The notes under the pieces: generated by a model | Seen by the model: the letters and a program-made list of their open reading frames with translations, nothing else | The model's database searches: none | What the model was told of the DNA's origin: nothing | Program-made: the position numbers and the translations under genes | Shown here: positions 14,605-21,130 of the stretch, piece after piece | How the letters are laid out: the number at the start of each line of letters is the position of its first letter | How positions within the stretch are numbered: position 1 is the stretch's first letter | Assembly: GCA_016720565.1 (NCBI GenBank) | Contig: JADKKJ010000003.1 | Coordinates: 1-21,214 of the forward strand | DNA length: 21,214 bases | DNA from: Chitinophagaceae bacterium | Lineage (GTDB): Bacteria > Bacteroidota > Bacteroidia > Chitinophagales > Chitinophagaceae | Reading direction: 5' to 3'

Positions 14605-15783
14605 CTATGCCCAACTGTATATTCCTGAGGTAACGGCTGACTTGTGTAAATCCCAGGCAAGGGCTAAGGCACATACGCAGTCATCGTGCAGACCGTTGGG
14701 AGCGGTATACTTTACGCCCGTCTTAGTGTACTCGTATTCGAAATTAGATAGCTCGTCTTTTATAAACCCATCAGGAAATGTTATTTTCCTTTGCTGGATG
14801 GCCGTTGCCAGCCCCTCCATAATCTGCTGCTTAGAGTTCTGGTTGAACTTAAACCCTAATACGTTAGACCTGATCCGTTGAAAGTCCTCTACGATTGGAT
14901 CTCCTACACCCGTGGAATCTATCTTTACAGGAACATTAGGCAGGTCTTTAATGGCTTGTAGTGTTTCCCTCCAGGGTTTCTGAAACCTTTGGAAGTGGCA
15001 AACTGATCCATTCTTATCAAGTCCTATGATAACCGTAAAATCATGGGATTTGGCAAGGTCTATTCCAAAACATACCGCAGGTTCAACCGATAAGGGATAA
15101 GTACATTGAGCGATAAAAGGTAGCCCGAAAGGATTAGCTATGTTATCGTTAAACTCAGCCATATACTCCTGTGAGAATGCAAGAGCCGGTAAGTCTCTTT
15201 TGGCATCGTCAACCTCTAAGGGATCTATAAATGGATTAGTATAAGTACTCATCTGCCAACTATTCCAGTTAGGCTCTCCCTGTTTCCCACGCATGAATAA
15301 CTTATGGAAGTCGTTCTTTCCCCTCGGTGTAGATAGGAACCACGCATCCCCTTTATAGTCCGTGAGTGTTGCCCTTATTCCCTCCGTCCAACTCTTCCAC
15401 ATATTCTTTGTGAACGCTACCTCGTCCGATACCGCCCTCTTGTATTTCCTTGACCGTCCCGCCATTTCATTCTCCAGGCTCCAGAACTCTATTCTTCCAC
15501 CCGTGATTAACTCAATGAACTGATGCTCGTGTTTTCTCTTAATAACCTTATCTAACGCCAAAAGGCACTCGTTATAAGTGCCGTCAAGTAGTTTATAGGT
15601 CGGTGTGAAATATCCGGCAGGGTAGCCCTCTAAAGCAACCTCAGCCAGTAGATTCACGGCCATTGCCGACTTACCCCACCTTCGGCCGCAACAAAGAACA
15701 TTAAACCTCTTCGCCTCCGCCAGTACCTTCGATTGCCCCTCGTGCGGCTCCGCCAATGTTATCTCCAATTCCTTTTCTGTCAT
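14605..15783 (-). CDS. terL: Terminase large subunit, 392 aa
   Basis: ATP-driven motor and nuclease that packages DNA into the prohead. Both domains are visible. ATPase: Walker A GRRWGKS at 33-39 (with Cys-Cys before it), and Walker B AVSDE with Asp120 and Glu121; FLSTPRG at 149-155 is the coupling motif region. Nuclease (RNase H fold): Asp242 in GIDLAKSHDFTV, Asp289 in KIDSTGVGDP and Asp367/Asp368 in GLHDDCVCALALA. At 392 aa it is shorter than the usual 430-550 but all key parts are present. The start overlaps the small subunit gene by 83 nt. It lies directly before the chaperone-like gene rather than the portal, which is unusual. Confidence 0.95.
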   Translation of the reverse strand: MTEKELEITLAEPHEGQSKVLAEAKRFNVLCCGRRWGKSAMAVNLLAEVALEGYPAGYFTPTYKLLDGTYNECLLALDKVIKRKHEHQFIELITGGRIEFWSLENEMAGRSRKYKRAVSDEVAFTKNMWKSWTEGIRATLTDYKGDAWFLSTPRGKNDFHKLFMRGKQGEPNWNSWQMSTYTNPFIDPLEVDDAKRDLPALAFSQEYMAEFNDNIANPFGLPFIAQCTYPLSVEPAVCFGIDLAKSHDFTVIIGLDKNGSVCHFQRFQKPWRETLQAIKDLPNVPVKIDSTGVGDPIVEDFQRIRSNVLGFKFNQNSKQQIMEGLATAIQQRKITFPDGFIKDELSNFEYEYTKTGVKYTAPNGLHDDCVCALALAWDLHKSAVTSGIYSWA

Positions 15784-16186
15784 ATTTTACTTTTACTACG
15801 ATCTCTTTTGTGCCGTCCTCTTGAACCTTATCTACAAGCCCGTTAAGCCTTTGAGTTATCGAAGGATTGTAAATACCGCTCATCCCCCCTTCAATTTGAT
15901 CTTGCCTGATTATCTTCCTAATCGTGCGACAGATAGCGACAAAATCAGCGTAACGCCCGTCCTTGTTGCTGAAATAATGCGACAGGTCAGAAATTACCCC
16001 TTTCCTAAAACAATAGTTTTCAAATCCTTCCATTGTAAGGGGTCTTTCCTTCTTACGGTAAACCTCTTCTCCGTCTTTCCCTACGAAGTCCTGAACCTCT
16101 ATAGGCTTATCCTTTGTGTTATGGGTGTACTCTTCAAATAATTCCCACATCAACTCAGGTGTTTCTATGTTCTTGCTTAGTCCCAT
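15701..16186 (-). CDS. terS: Terminase small subunit, gp3-package-like, 161 aa
   Basis: Recognises phage DNA for packaging and passes it to the large subunit. The N-terminus TPELMWELFEEYTHNTKD, the RPLTMEGFENYCFRKGVISD block (about 48-67), then YADFVAICRTIRKIIRQDQI and GMSGIYNPSITQRLNGLVDK resemble the DNA-packaging protein gp3 type of small terminase. The C-terminal about 50 residues become basic, then Gly-rich, where the frame overlaps the large terminase start by 83 nt. Its ATG overlaps the stop of the methyltransferase gene (TAATG), so the sugar and methyl genes and the packaging genes are translationally linked. Confidence 0.85.
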   Translation of the reverse strand: MGLSKNIETPELMWELFEEYTHNTKDKPIEVQDFVGKDGEEVYRKKERPLTMEGFENYCFRKGVISDLSHYFSNKDGRYADFVAICRTIRKIIRQDQIEGGMSGIYNPSITQRLNGLVDKVQEDGTKEIVVKVKYDRKGIGDNIGGAARGAIEGTGGGEEV

Positions 16187-16908
16187 TATTTTACTCGTTG
16201 AAATATTCTGTTATGTACTACCGAAAATATCTCCTTAAACTGCTCATTAGGAAGGTGTTCGTCAACTGCCCTACTCACAGATTCTATCCCTCTGAAATAA
16301 CCATAAGGCAAGTCATACTTATTAGCACAGTCATCAATAACAAGGTAACCGCCAACCTTAACAAAAGGGGAGTAGTTGATTATGTCCGCTTTGGCTACTT
16401 CGTACTCATGGCCTCCGTCAATGTAGATAATATCGTAAGTGCCTAATTTACCGGCCTTATCAATTATATCAGGGTCAGTTGATAAGCCTTTGATGATTTC
16501 CGGTTGTAGGAGGTTGAAATGCTCATGTAAAAACTTAATGTCTGAGGCATAGTCGCTTTCCCAATGTCCACCCGTTGAATCCAAAGGAGTTATGCCTATT
16601 ATTGTCGCCATTTTAGGGAACCTTGAAGAAAGGGTACGGATTAAGGCAAGTACCTGGCCTCTGAATACCCCGATCTCTAAGAACTTGAAATCAGGAGGCA
16701 TTTCATCTACTAACAGTTTCCACATCCAAAGAAAGGATCTCTCCCCGAACCCGAATATCTTTACCGGAGTATCATTATTCCCCTCTACGAAATCCCTAAA
16801 CGCCTTTAACTCAGGGTCAGCGTTAACCAACCTTGTAAAGGTTTCGTTTATATCGGCATGAATTGATCTATCGTCTTTCCAAAATTCCTTTACTTGTTGC
16901 AGGTTCAT
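16186..16908 (-). CDS. Class I SAM-dependent methyltransferase, 240 aa
   Basis: A Rossmann-fold methyltransferase of the kind often paired with glycosyltransferases. Motif I is FLEIGVFRGQ (76-85), the SAM-binding loop. YIDGGHEYEVAKADI (162-176) and LVIDDCANKYD (189-199) are typical of the TylF/cephalosporin-hydroxylase-like and Methyltransf_24 group, where acidic residues can bind a metal. Residues 1-70 form a helical extension. It overlaps the upstream galactosyltransferase-like gene by 4 nt and the small terminase by 1 nt. The substrate is probably a sugar hydroxyl or a similar small group, judging from its neighbours. DNA-methyltransferase motifs such as DPPY are absent. Enzyme class sure; substrate unknown. 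Confidence 0.82.
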   Translation of the reverse strand: MNLQQVKEFWKDDRSIHADINETFTRLVNADPELKAFRDFVEGNNDTPVKIFGFGERSFLWMWKLLVDEMPPDFKFLEIGVFRGQVLALIRTLSSRFPKMATIIGITPLDSTGGHWESDYASDIKFLHEHFNLLQPEIIKGLSTDPDIIDKAGKLGTYDIIYIDGGHEYEVAKADIINYSPFVKVGGYLVIDDCANKYDLPYGYFRGIESVSRAVDEHLPNEQFKEIFSVVHNRIFQRVK

Positions 16909-17534
16909 AAGTCTATGTTATATATGGGAGTTAACGGAGTATGTCCGTTGCCATGAAAGAAAATAGGATATTGTTTGGTTATGTTGTTATAAACCCTGCC
17001 ACGTTCCACGGTAAACTCTTTATCGAAATCACAAAAAGCAATAGTCTGGAAGATTTCACAGTCATAATCTAATGTGATGTTCTTCTTCGTTAAGAGCTGA
17101 TTAGTAAAGTAAACCTGATCCACCGTAGTAAAGTGAGGCATTTCTTCCTCGACCATCTTACAGAATGCTTCCTTAGACGCAAACCAACCGCCACCGTTTA
17201 AATACTTCCAGGGGGAATAACTCTCTGGGTACATCGGGGCAAGTTGGGGATGGGGGTAACAAGCCTTTTCAGAACTCCAAAGCATATCACGGCCTCTTAG
17301 CTTACTTATAGCCTCTTCCATTGGGGCTAAAACATAGGTATCATAACTATCCGAATAAAAGAAATGGGTTACATCGGACTCTTTTAAATACTCATAGGTT
17401 TTCAAAATCTTATCCCCGAACCCTCGCCAATCATGTAGGATGATATGAAAGTCCCAGCCATGCCGTTCAAGGGATTCCTGAAGTTTTAAAGTTTTGCTCC
17501 AATCTGAAGCCGTGGTTATCAATTTAATCTTCAT
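16905..17534 (-). CDS. PLOD/procollagen-galactosyltransferase-like glycosyltransferase, 209 aa
   Basis: A GT-A-type enzyme. Numbering from the Met at 17534: HFFYSDSYDTYVL (58-68) holds a DxxD/DxD-like metal site, WSSEKACYPHPQLAP (86-100) and KYLNGGGWFAS (110-120) follow, then VDQVYFTN (138-145), DYDCEIFQ and IFFHGNGH (191-198). This order, with an SEK..CYP block followed by YLNGGG, is the pattern of the glucosyl- or galactosyltransferase domain of lysyl hydroxylases (PLOD) and related proteins. An upstream in-frame ATG at 17567 would add 11 residues, but the start at 17534 begins with the first beta strand (MKIKLITTASD) and overlaps the previous gene by 11 nt. The acceptor is unknown; it may be a virion protein, DNA or glycan. 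Confidence 0.75.
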   Translation of the reverse strand: MKIKLITTASDWSKTLKLQESLERHGWDFHIILHDWRGFGDKILKTYEYLKESDVTHFFYSDSYDTYVLAPMEEAISKLRGRDMLWSSEKACYPHPQLAPMYPESYSPWKYLNGGGWFASKEAFCKMVEEEMPHFTTVDQVYFTNQLLTKKNITLDYDCEIFQTIAFCDFDKEFTVERGRVYNNITKQYPIFFHGNGHTPLTPIYNIDL

Positions 17535-18318
17535 GGTATAAAGGTTTTTTACCTGATATATACTCATCTACAATATCTGAAACCGTTCTACTGAACTGCC
17601 CTGAGTGTCTGCCCTTCCAATCCGTATACTCATCCCCTCCGGGGTCTATATGGTCAATGTTAATATGAGGGAGGAATACAGACACAAACCCTGCGAGATA
17701 AGACCGCCAACTCATTAGAACATCATCATAACCATATACCCCAGGCTGAAAAAGGTAACCCACCTTATCCAATAATTCGTAATTGTGCATTACACAAGTT
17801 CCTATAATATGCTTCGCCTGTTCAACGACTATCCACCGTTCCCCGGCTGCATGAGGTAACATGATTAGTTTACTTCTGATCTCAGGGTTTTCATGCTCAG
17901 GGTATTCCCAGCAGTCTTTTCTTTTCAACCCTACCTGACCGAGCATCGGCTCTATCCTTATCGCTTCCTCCATTTCCTCCACCCAACCTTTGTAGTGAAT
18001 AACTACATCGTTATCCATCTTGATACAATGTTCCCCAGGCTTTCTAAATTTCCAGCATTTATTCACGGCTTTCGCAGTCCCCAGGTTCTCCCCGTTTTTA
18101 ATGATGGTTAAATTAGGGAAGGGGAATTTATTTAAAGCCCAATACTGAGCCAACCGAATGTATAAATCTTGAGTGTCCTCGCACGACCCATTGTCTGAAA
18201 TAAACAAACGATGCTTATCAAAGTCAACTGTCTTTAGAAGTGATTCAATAGTCCTATCAGTTAGGGGTGTTCTATTGTTTTCCTTCGTATCGTGTACGGC
18301 CATAGAAATCAGGCTCAT
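17524..18318 (-). CDS. Family 2-like (GT-A) glycosyltransferase, 264 aa
   Basis: Transfers a sugar from a nucleotide donor. The GT2 hallmarks are in order: FISDNGSCEDT (39-49) of the nucleotide site, NLGTAKAVNKCW (78-89), KMDNDVVIHYKGW (100-112) with the DxD metal motif, and GYDDVLMSWR (196-205) at the place of the catalytic acidic pair. PHINIDHIDPGGDEYTDW near 217-234 may help bind metal or acceptor. There is no membrane helix, so it is probably cytosolic and acts on a soluble acceptor. It overlaps the Cys-rich small gene by 4 nt and the next glycosyltransferase by 11 nt. Class sure; sugar and acceptor unknown. Confidence 0.85.
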   Translation of the reverse strand: MSLISMAVHDTKENNRTPLTDRTIESLLKTVDFDKHRLFISDNGSCEDTQDLYIRLAQYWALNKFPFPNLTIIKNGENLGTAKAVNKCWKFRKPGEHCIKMDNDVVIHYKGWVEEMEEAIRIEPMLGQVGLKRKDCWEYPEHENPEIRSKLIMLPHAAGERWIVVEQAKHIIGTCVMHNYELLDKVGYLFQPGVYGYDDVLMSWRSYLAGFVSVFLPHINIDHIDPGGDEYTDWKGRHSGQFSRTVSDIVDEYISGKKPLYHED

Positions 18319-18545
18319 TTCTCAAAGTTTACGGTTATGGTATCTTGTTTGTCATTATCGGCATGGGTGAAAGCATACTCTAACATCTTAAATACACAAG
18401 CCTGGCAATAGCAGTTAACCGGGTAATTACTATCCCACTCATCACGAATGATATTAGCTATCTCCTGACAGTTCACCGACCCGCTTTGGCTCGTGTACAT
18501 TGTCCGATACTTCTCCAATGCTTCCCTGTTTGCCAACTTCATCAA
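18315..18545 (-). CDS. Small Cys-rich protein, 76 aa, unknown
   Basis: The product starts MMKLANREALEKYRTMYTSQ and has Cys26 plus a cluster CYCQACVFKML at 45-55 (Cys45, Cys47, Cys50), which may bind a metal ion. Small proteins with a C.C..C helix of this kind occur in Bacteroidota phages but I know no function. The frame overlaps the end of the glycosyltransferase by 92 nt, a long overlap; a start at Met16 (18500) would cut it to 47 nt. It overlaps the next glycosyltransferase start by 4 nt. A structural helper or zinc-binding adaptor in the glycosylation cassette is possible. Confidence 0.55.
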   Translation of the reverse strand: MMKLANREALEKYRTMYTSQSGSVNCQEIANIIRDEWDSNYPVNCYCQACVFKMLEYAFTHADNDKQDTITVNFEK

Positions 18546-19527
18546 ATATCTTTTTACGCTTTAAATTAATAAGGTTAAAATCAAAATGTCTTTCGCAGTA
18601 CTCCTTCAATGCTTGCCCCTGTTCTTTAACTAACTCAGGTTTTTTAACCAGGTTGTTAATCTGTTTGAACCAGGTATCATTCCCCGAAACATAATTAACC
18701 AACTCCTCAGGGAAATCCAAGTAGGGGTGAACCCTTGACACAATAACAGGGGACCCGATATGAGCAGCCTCCAATATCTTTAGGTTACTTTTAAACCTAT
18801 TGAACTTCGTATCGAGTAAAGGAATTAAAGCTATGTCGCACTTTGAGTACATATAGTAATACCTTTCCACTTGCATAGCCTGAATAACCTCGGTATTATA
18901 GGAGCTATCACAAGTGAATATCTTAGCCATCTTAACCCAGTCAGGATGCTGAACAAATCCACCCATCACCAACTTGACCTTGTCCCTTTTAATTAACTGC
19001 AATGGTCTTTTTAATAGCTCTAAGTCTTTTAGATGAGTGATAGACCCCGCCCAAAATAGCCTTACTAAATCATCTTCCTGTTTCTTACATTTGAACTGAT
19101 CGTAATCGGGTATGGCATTGGGTAAAACATGGACATTGGAGTTAAACTCTTTAGCCTCTTCAGCCAACCTTTCATGGGTTACAGTTACCGCATCAGCCAC
19201 CCGCATAAAGTCTACAATCATTTTTGATACCCCAAACCGTTCGTAGTCAGAGCTCATATAATGATCCCGCCCTAAATCCCAATGGTCATCGTTATCTACT
19301 ATTAACTTAAACCCGTATTCTTTACGCCAGCCGTTAATCATTTCCTCTATGCTCATGTTCTCAGGCTGGGCAATCATCCTATTTACAAATAGAATATCAC
19401 AGTCGGCTAATAGTTCGTTCGTTAAACGAGGGGCAACCGTTAACTCAATCCCCGGCATTAGCAATAAAGGAAGCAGGCATCGGTGATATTTCGGCCCGGA
19501 ACGGTCATATAGAGTTAATACCCTCAA
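18454..19527 (-). CDS. GT4-like (GT-B fold) glycosyltransferase, about 357 aa
   Basis: A retaining-type glycosyltransferase. The N-terminal domain contains LYDRSGPKYHRCLLPLLLMP and KLIVDNDDHWDLG. The C-terminal domain holds VRLFWAGSITHLKDLELLKR (sugar-nucleotide domain start), KCDIALIPLLDTKFNRFKSN and LKILEAAHIGSPVIVS, the last close to the GT4 E-x7-E region. I prefer a TTG start at 19527, giving MRVLTLYDRSG as first strand and overlapping the stop of the membrane-protein gene (TTGA). An ATG at 19578 would add 17 residues lying entirely inside that gene. The C-terminal about 30 residues overlap the Cys-rich gene. Donor and acceptor are unknown. Class sure, start uncertain. Confidence 0.82.
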   Translation of the reverse strand: MRVLTLYDRSGPKYHRCLLPLLLMPGIELTVAPRLTNELLADCDILFVNRMIAQPENMSIEEMINGWRKEYGFKLIVDNDDHWDLGRDHYMSSDYERFGVSKMIVDFMRVADAVTVTHERLAEEAKEFNSNVHVLPNAIPDYDQFKCKKQEDDLVRLFWAGSITHLKDLELLKRPLQLIKRDKVKLVMGGFVQHPDWVKMAKIFTCDSSYNTEVIQAMQVERYYYMYSKCDIALIPLLDTKFNRFKSNLKILEAAHIGSPVIVSRVHPYLDFPEELVNYVSGNDTWFKQINNLVKKPELVKEQGQALKEYCERHFDFNLINLKRKKIFDEVGKQGSIGEVSDNVHEPKRVGELSGDS

Positions 19528-19751
19528 AGCTTCTTCATTATTGAAGTGAACAATACAACAACCATCATAGCCGCACACATATAAAAAGGAACTTTAAACC
19601 AACCGGGAAGAAGATAAAGTAAGAGCGTAAACCATCCCGATAAACAAACAGAACAGTTTAAAGGCTTCTTATTCCATTTTAAAAGGAAGTGAACCTGAAG
19701 CATCTCAACACATACAAACCCACCGCAAGCGGCCAAAAGTATATTTATCAT
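19524..19751 (-). CDS. Small membrane protein with CxxC, 75 aa
   Basis: Three hydrophobic segments: about 2-22 (INILLAACGGFVCVEMLQV), 38-50 (SGWFTLLLYLLPG) and 55-71 (VPFYMCAAMMVVVLFTS). KPLNCSVCLSGW at 29-40 carries a CxxC between segments. Short membrane proteins with a C..C..W motif recur in Bacteroidota phages and in DUF1360-like proteins. It could be a holin or antiholin, or an inner-membrane partner of the glycosyltransferases; the sequence does not decide. It overlaps the sigma-like gene stop by 4 nt (ATGA) and its stop overlaps the preferred start of the next gene, so all three are probably coupled. Confidence 0.65.
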   Translation of the reverse strand: MINILLAACGGFVCVEMLQVHFLLKWNKKPLNCSVCLSGWFTLLLYLLPGWFKVPFYMCAAMMVVVLFTSIMKKL

Positions 19752-20284
19752 AGTCTGTCTTTAAAATGATTTCTAACCTTTTTAACCGAATCGTAAATGC
19801 TTGACTTAGGCAAACCAGTTCTCCTTGATGCCTCCCTTATACCTCCGTGTTCAGCTACAATCCTTAATAATGTTTCGTAAAATGGAAAGTTCTTATTACC
19901 TATCTTATGATCTATTCCTTCAAGTTCCCTGAGTAGTTGATCCTCTTTATTCTCCCGCTCTTGCCGTTCTCCAATAGTATCAAAATCCGCAGGGGAACGG
20001 GAGTACAATACTTTCTCGGTATCGTAGTCTATTTTCTTATCGAAGTAGGTAGTTTGAAAAGTATTTTTGCTCTGCCTGGAAAGATTAATAATAATCCGCA
20101 CCGTGTAGTAAATGATATTACCCTGATTGATAATATCCCTTAGTTCGGCTTGTGGTTTAGTGAGTAGGATTAAAAATAACTCCTGCTTAAAGTCATCCCG
20201 ATAATCCGGCTTAACGAATTTCTGAATACATTCGTTAAGTTGTTTCGAATTGTATAGCTCGGTAAGAGTATCCCTTATGTCCAT
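19748..20284 (-). CDS. Sigma-factor-like / HTH transcription regulator, 178 aa
   Basis: First gene of the leftward late operon. Residues 25-80 look like a sigma region 2: RDDFKQELFLILLTKP and IIYYTVRIIINLSRQSKNTF are the recurring pattern of small phage sigma-like proteins of Bacteroidota. The C-terminal HTH is HGGIREASRRTGLPKSSIYD (146-165) with VKKVRNHFKDRL as the tail, which fits sigma region 4 or an HTH that binds a -35-like site. The acidic middle (about 100-125) is a linker. It is likely to turn on late genes by recruiting host RNA polymerase. It overlaps the membrane-protein gene by 4 nt. The class is likely; its target sites are unknown. The CGGACAAA elements are candidates. Confidence 0.65.
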   Translation of the reverse strand: MDIRDTLTELYNSKQLNECIQKFVKPDYRDDFKQELFLILLTKPQAELRDIINQGNIIYYTVRIIINLSRQSKNTFQTTYFDKKIDYDTEKVLYSRSPADFDTIGERQERENKEDQLLRELEGIDHKIGNKNFPFYETLLRIVAEHGGIREASRRTGLPKSSIYDSVKKVRNHFKDRL

Positions 20285-20397
20285 AGTAAAGCCACTTACT
20301 TAGAGGCTTATTGGTTACTCTAAAATACTATGATTTTTAGTACTAAACAAATTAGTTTGTTAAAATAAATGGCTGAAAACCCATAAGTTAGTAAGAA

Positions 20398-20416
20398 TTT
20401 GCAACAATGTTGCAAA
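20398..20416. repeat. Perfect 19-bp palindrome TTTGCAACA-A-TGTTGCAAA
   Basis: TTTGCAACA and TGTTGCAAA are exact reverse complements around a central A. The right arm overlaps the leftward box TATCTTTG at 20420-20413. A dyad of this form lying on a promoter is the usual picture of a repressor or activator operator, here between late and early genes. It has no adjacent T-tract, so a terminator is unlikely. Confidence 0.6.
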
Positions 20417-20420
20417 GATA
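20413..20420 (-). promoter_or_regulatory. Putative leftward -7 box TATCTTTG
   Basis: It fits the Bacteroidota -7 consensus TAnnTTTG on the minus strand, about 130 nt before the sigma-like ATG. The -33 element is not clear: only a T-rich stretch lies at the right distance. A second match, TAACTTTG, lies upstream at 20465-20458. In A/T-rich DNA such boxes occur by chance, so this is tentative. Confidence 0.3.
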
Positions 20421-20737
20421 ATTTAAAAAAATATAGAATAAAATTTTGAATATAAAACAAAGTTATGTTATTTTATCATATCAAAATAACAACAAAATGA
20501 AACTATCAAAATTAGCAATGACTTTAAAAGATAAGAGGATCAAATAGGCGGTTAGCCTTGTTTGTGATATTAAGATAAACGCGTTTACTATTGGATCAAA
20601 CAGATGTTAACCCGATAAACTTATATCCGTGCAGGGTAGGGGAATAACTAGAAGAGCAATCGAGGTTGAACTTTGAACAGATTATAGACATTGAGCAAAC
20701 AGTTACTCATTAACCTTAAACAAATAAAACCAAGATC

Positions 20738-21130
20738 ATGACAATCTCAATTCAAACCACAAAGACCGAAACAGTAGAAAAGCAAATTACCATCCCCTCA
20801 TTTTTCCAAAACATGAGGTGGCTTAAGGATGATAAGTCCTGCAGCGTGTACGAAATGATCGCATTCCTTAATGAATCAACTGTGGTCAAAGTATGGTACC
20901 GGGACGATTACACCTCCATCCAGAACGGCACACCGGAGGAAATGAAAATTTTCACCAACGATCTTCTACGGGATGACTACCAGCCCATTGATGAGGCTAA
21001 GTTCCTGGACATTTATACCGAAGCACTCGAGGGAGCAAGTCTGCAACCTATTTATAAGGAGAATAAAGAAAGTTATGTATCTGATCTGGCAAGCATAGGA
21101 GTAAACGCAAAGGAGGCGAGCCATGACTAA
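20738..21130 (+). CDS. Unknown phage protein, 130 aa, first rightward gene
   Basis: The ATG at 20738 starts MTISIQTTKTETVEKQITIP, followed by SFFQNMRWLKDDKSCSVYEM. The product is soluble, acidic, and has alternating strands near the start and helices near the end (EMKIFTNDLL, FLDIYTEALEGA). No catalytic motif is seen and I do not recognise the family. It is the first gene of the plus-strand direction, opposite to the late operon, so it is probably early. It overlaps the next gene by 8 nt. Its codons are more GC-rich than the intergenic region before it. The function is not inferred. Confidence 0.75.
   Translation: MTISIQTTKTETVEKQITIPSFFQNMRWLKDDKSCSVYEMIAFLNESTVVKVWYRDDYTSIQNGTPEEMKIFTNDLLRDDYQPIDEAKFLDIYTEALEGASLQPIYKENKESYVSDLASIGVNAKEASHD
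21111..21116 (+). promoter_or_regulatory. Shine-Dalgarno AGGAGG for the last gene
   Basis: AGGAGG stands 6 nt before the ATG at 21123, inside the coding end of the 130-aa gene. Such a strong anti-rRNA match is not seen before the leftward late genes and decides this start. Confidence 0.7.

Larger units (their letters stand above)
20285..20737. promoter_or_regulatory. Divergent intergenic control region, 453 bp
   Basis: No convincing gene: the longest frame with an ATG, at 20497 on the plus strand, has 16 codons. It is very A/T-rich around 20285-20530. It must hold promoters for the leftward late operon and probably for the rightward genes. Seen directly: a perfect 9+1+9 palindrome (20398-20416), two Bacteroidota -7-like TAnnTTTG boxes reading leftward (TATCTTTG 20420-20413, TAACTTTG 20465-20458), a near-palindrome ACAAATTAGTTTGT (about 20347-20360), a perfect 12-bp palindrome TAAACGCGTTTA (20576-20587) and a degenerate direct repeat GGATCAAAYAG at 20537 and 20593. 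I do not see a rightward TAnnTTTG box. It might also hold a replication or packaging signal. Confidence 0.6.

Noticed and set aside
15821..16446. Plus-strand frames of 106 and 110 codons across the terminase and methyltransferase genes
   Set aside because: Antisense to genes with clear motifs, and without recognisable domains or start signals.
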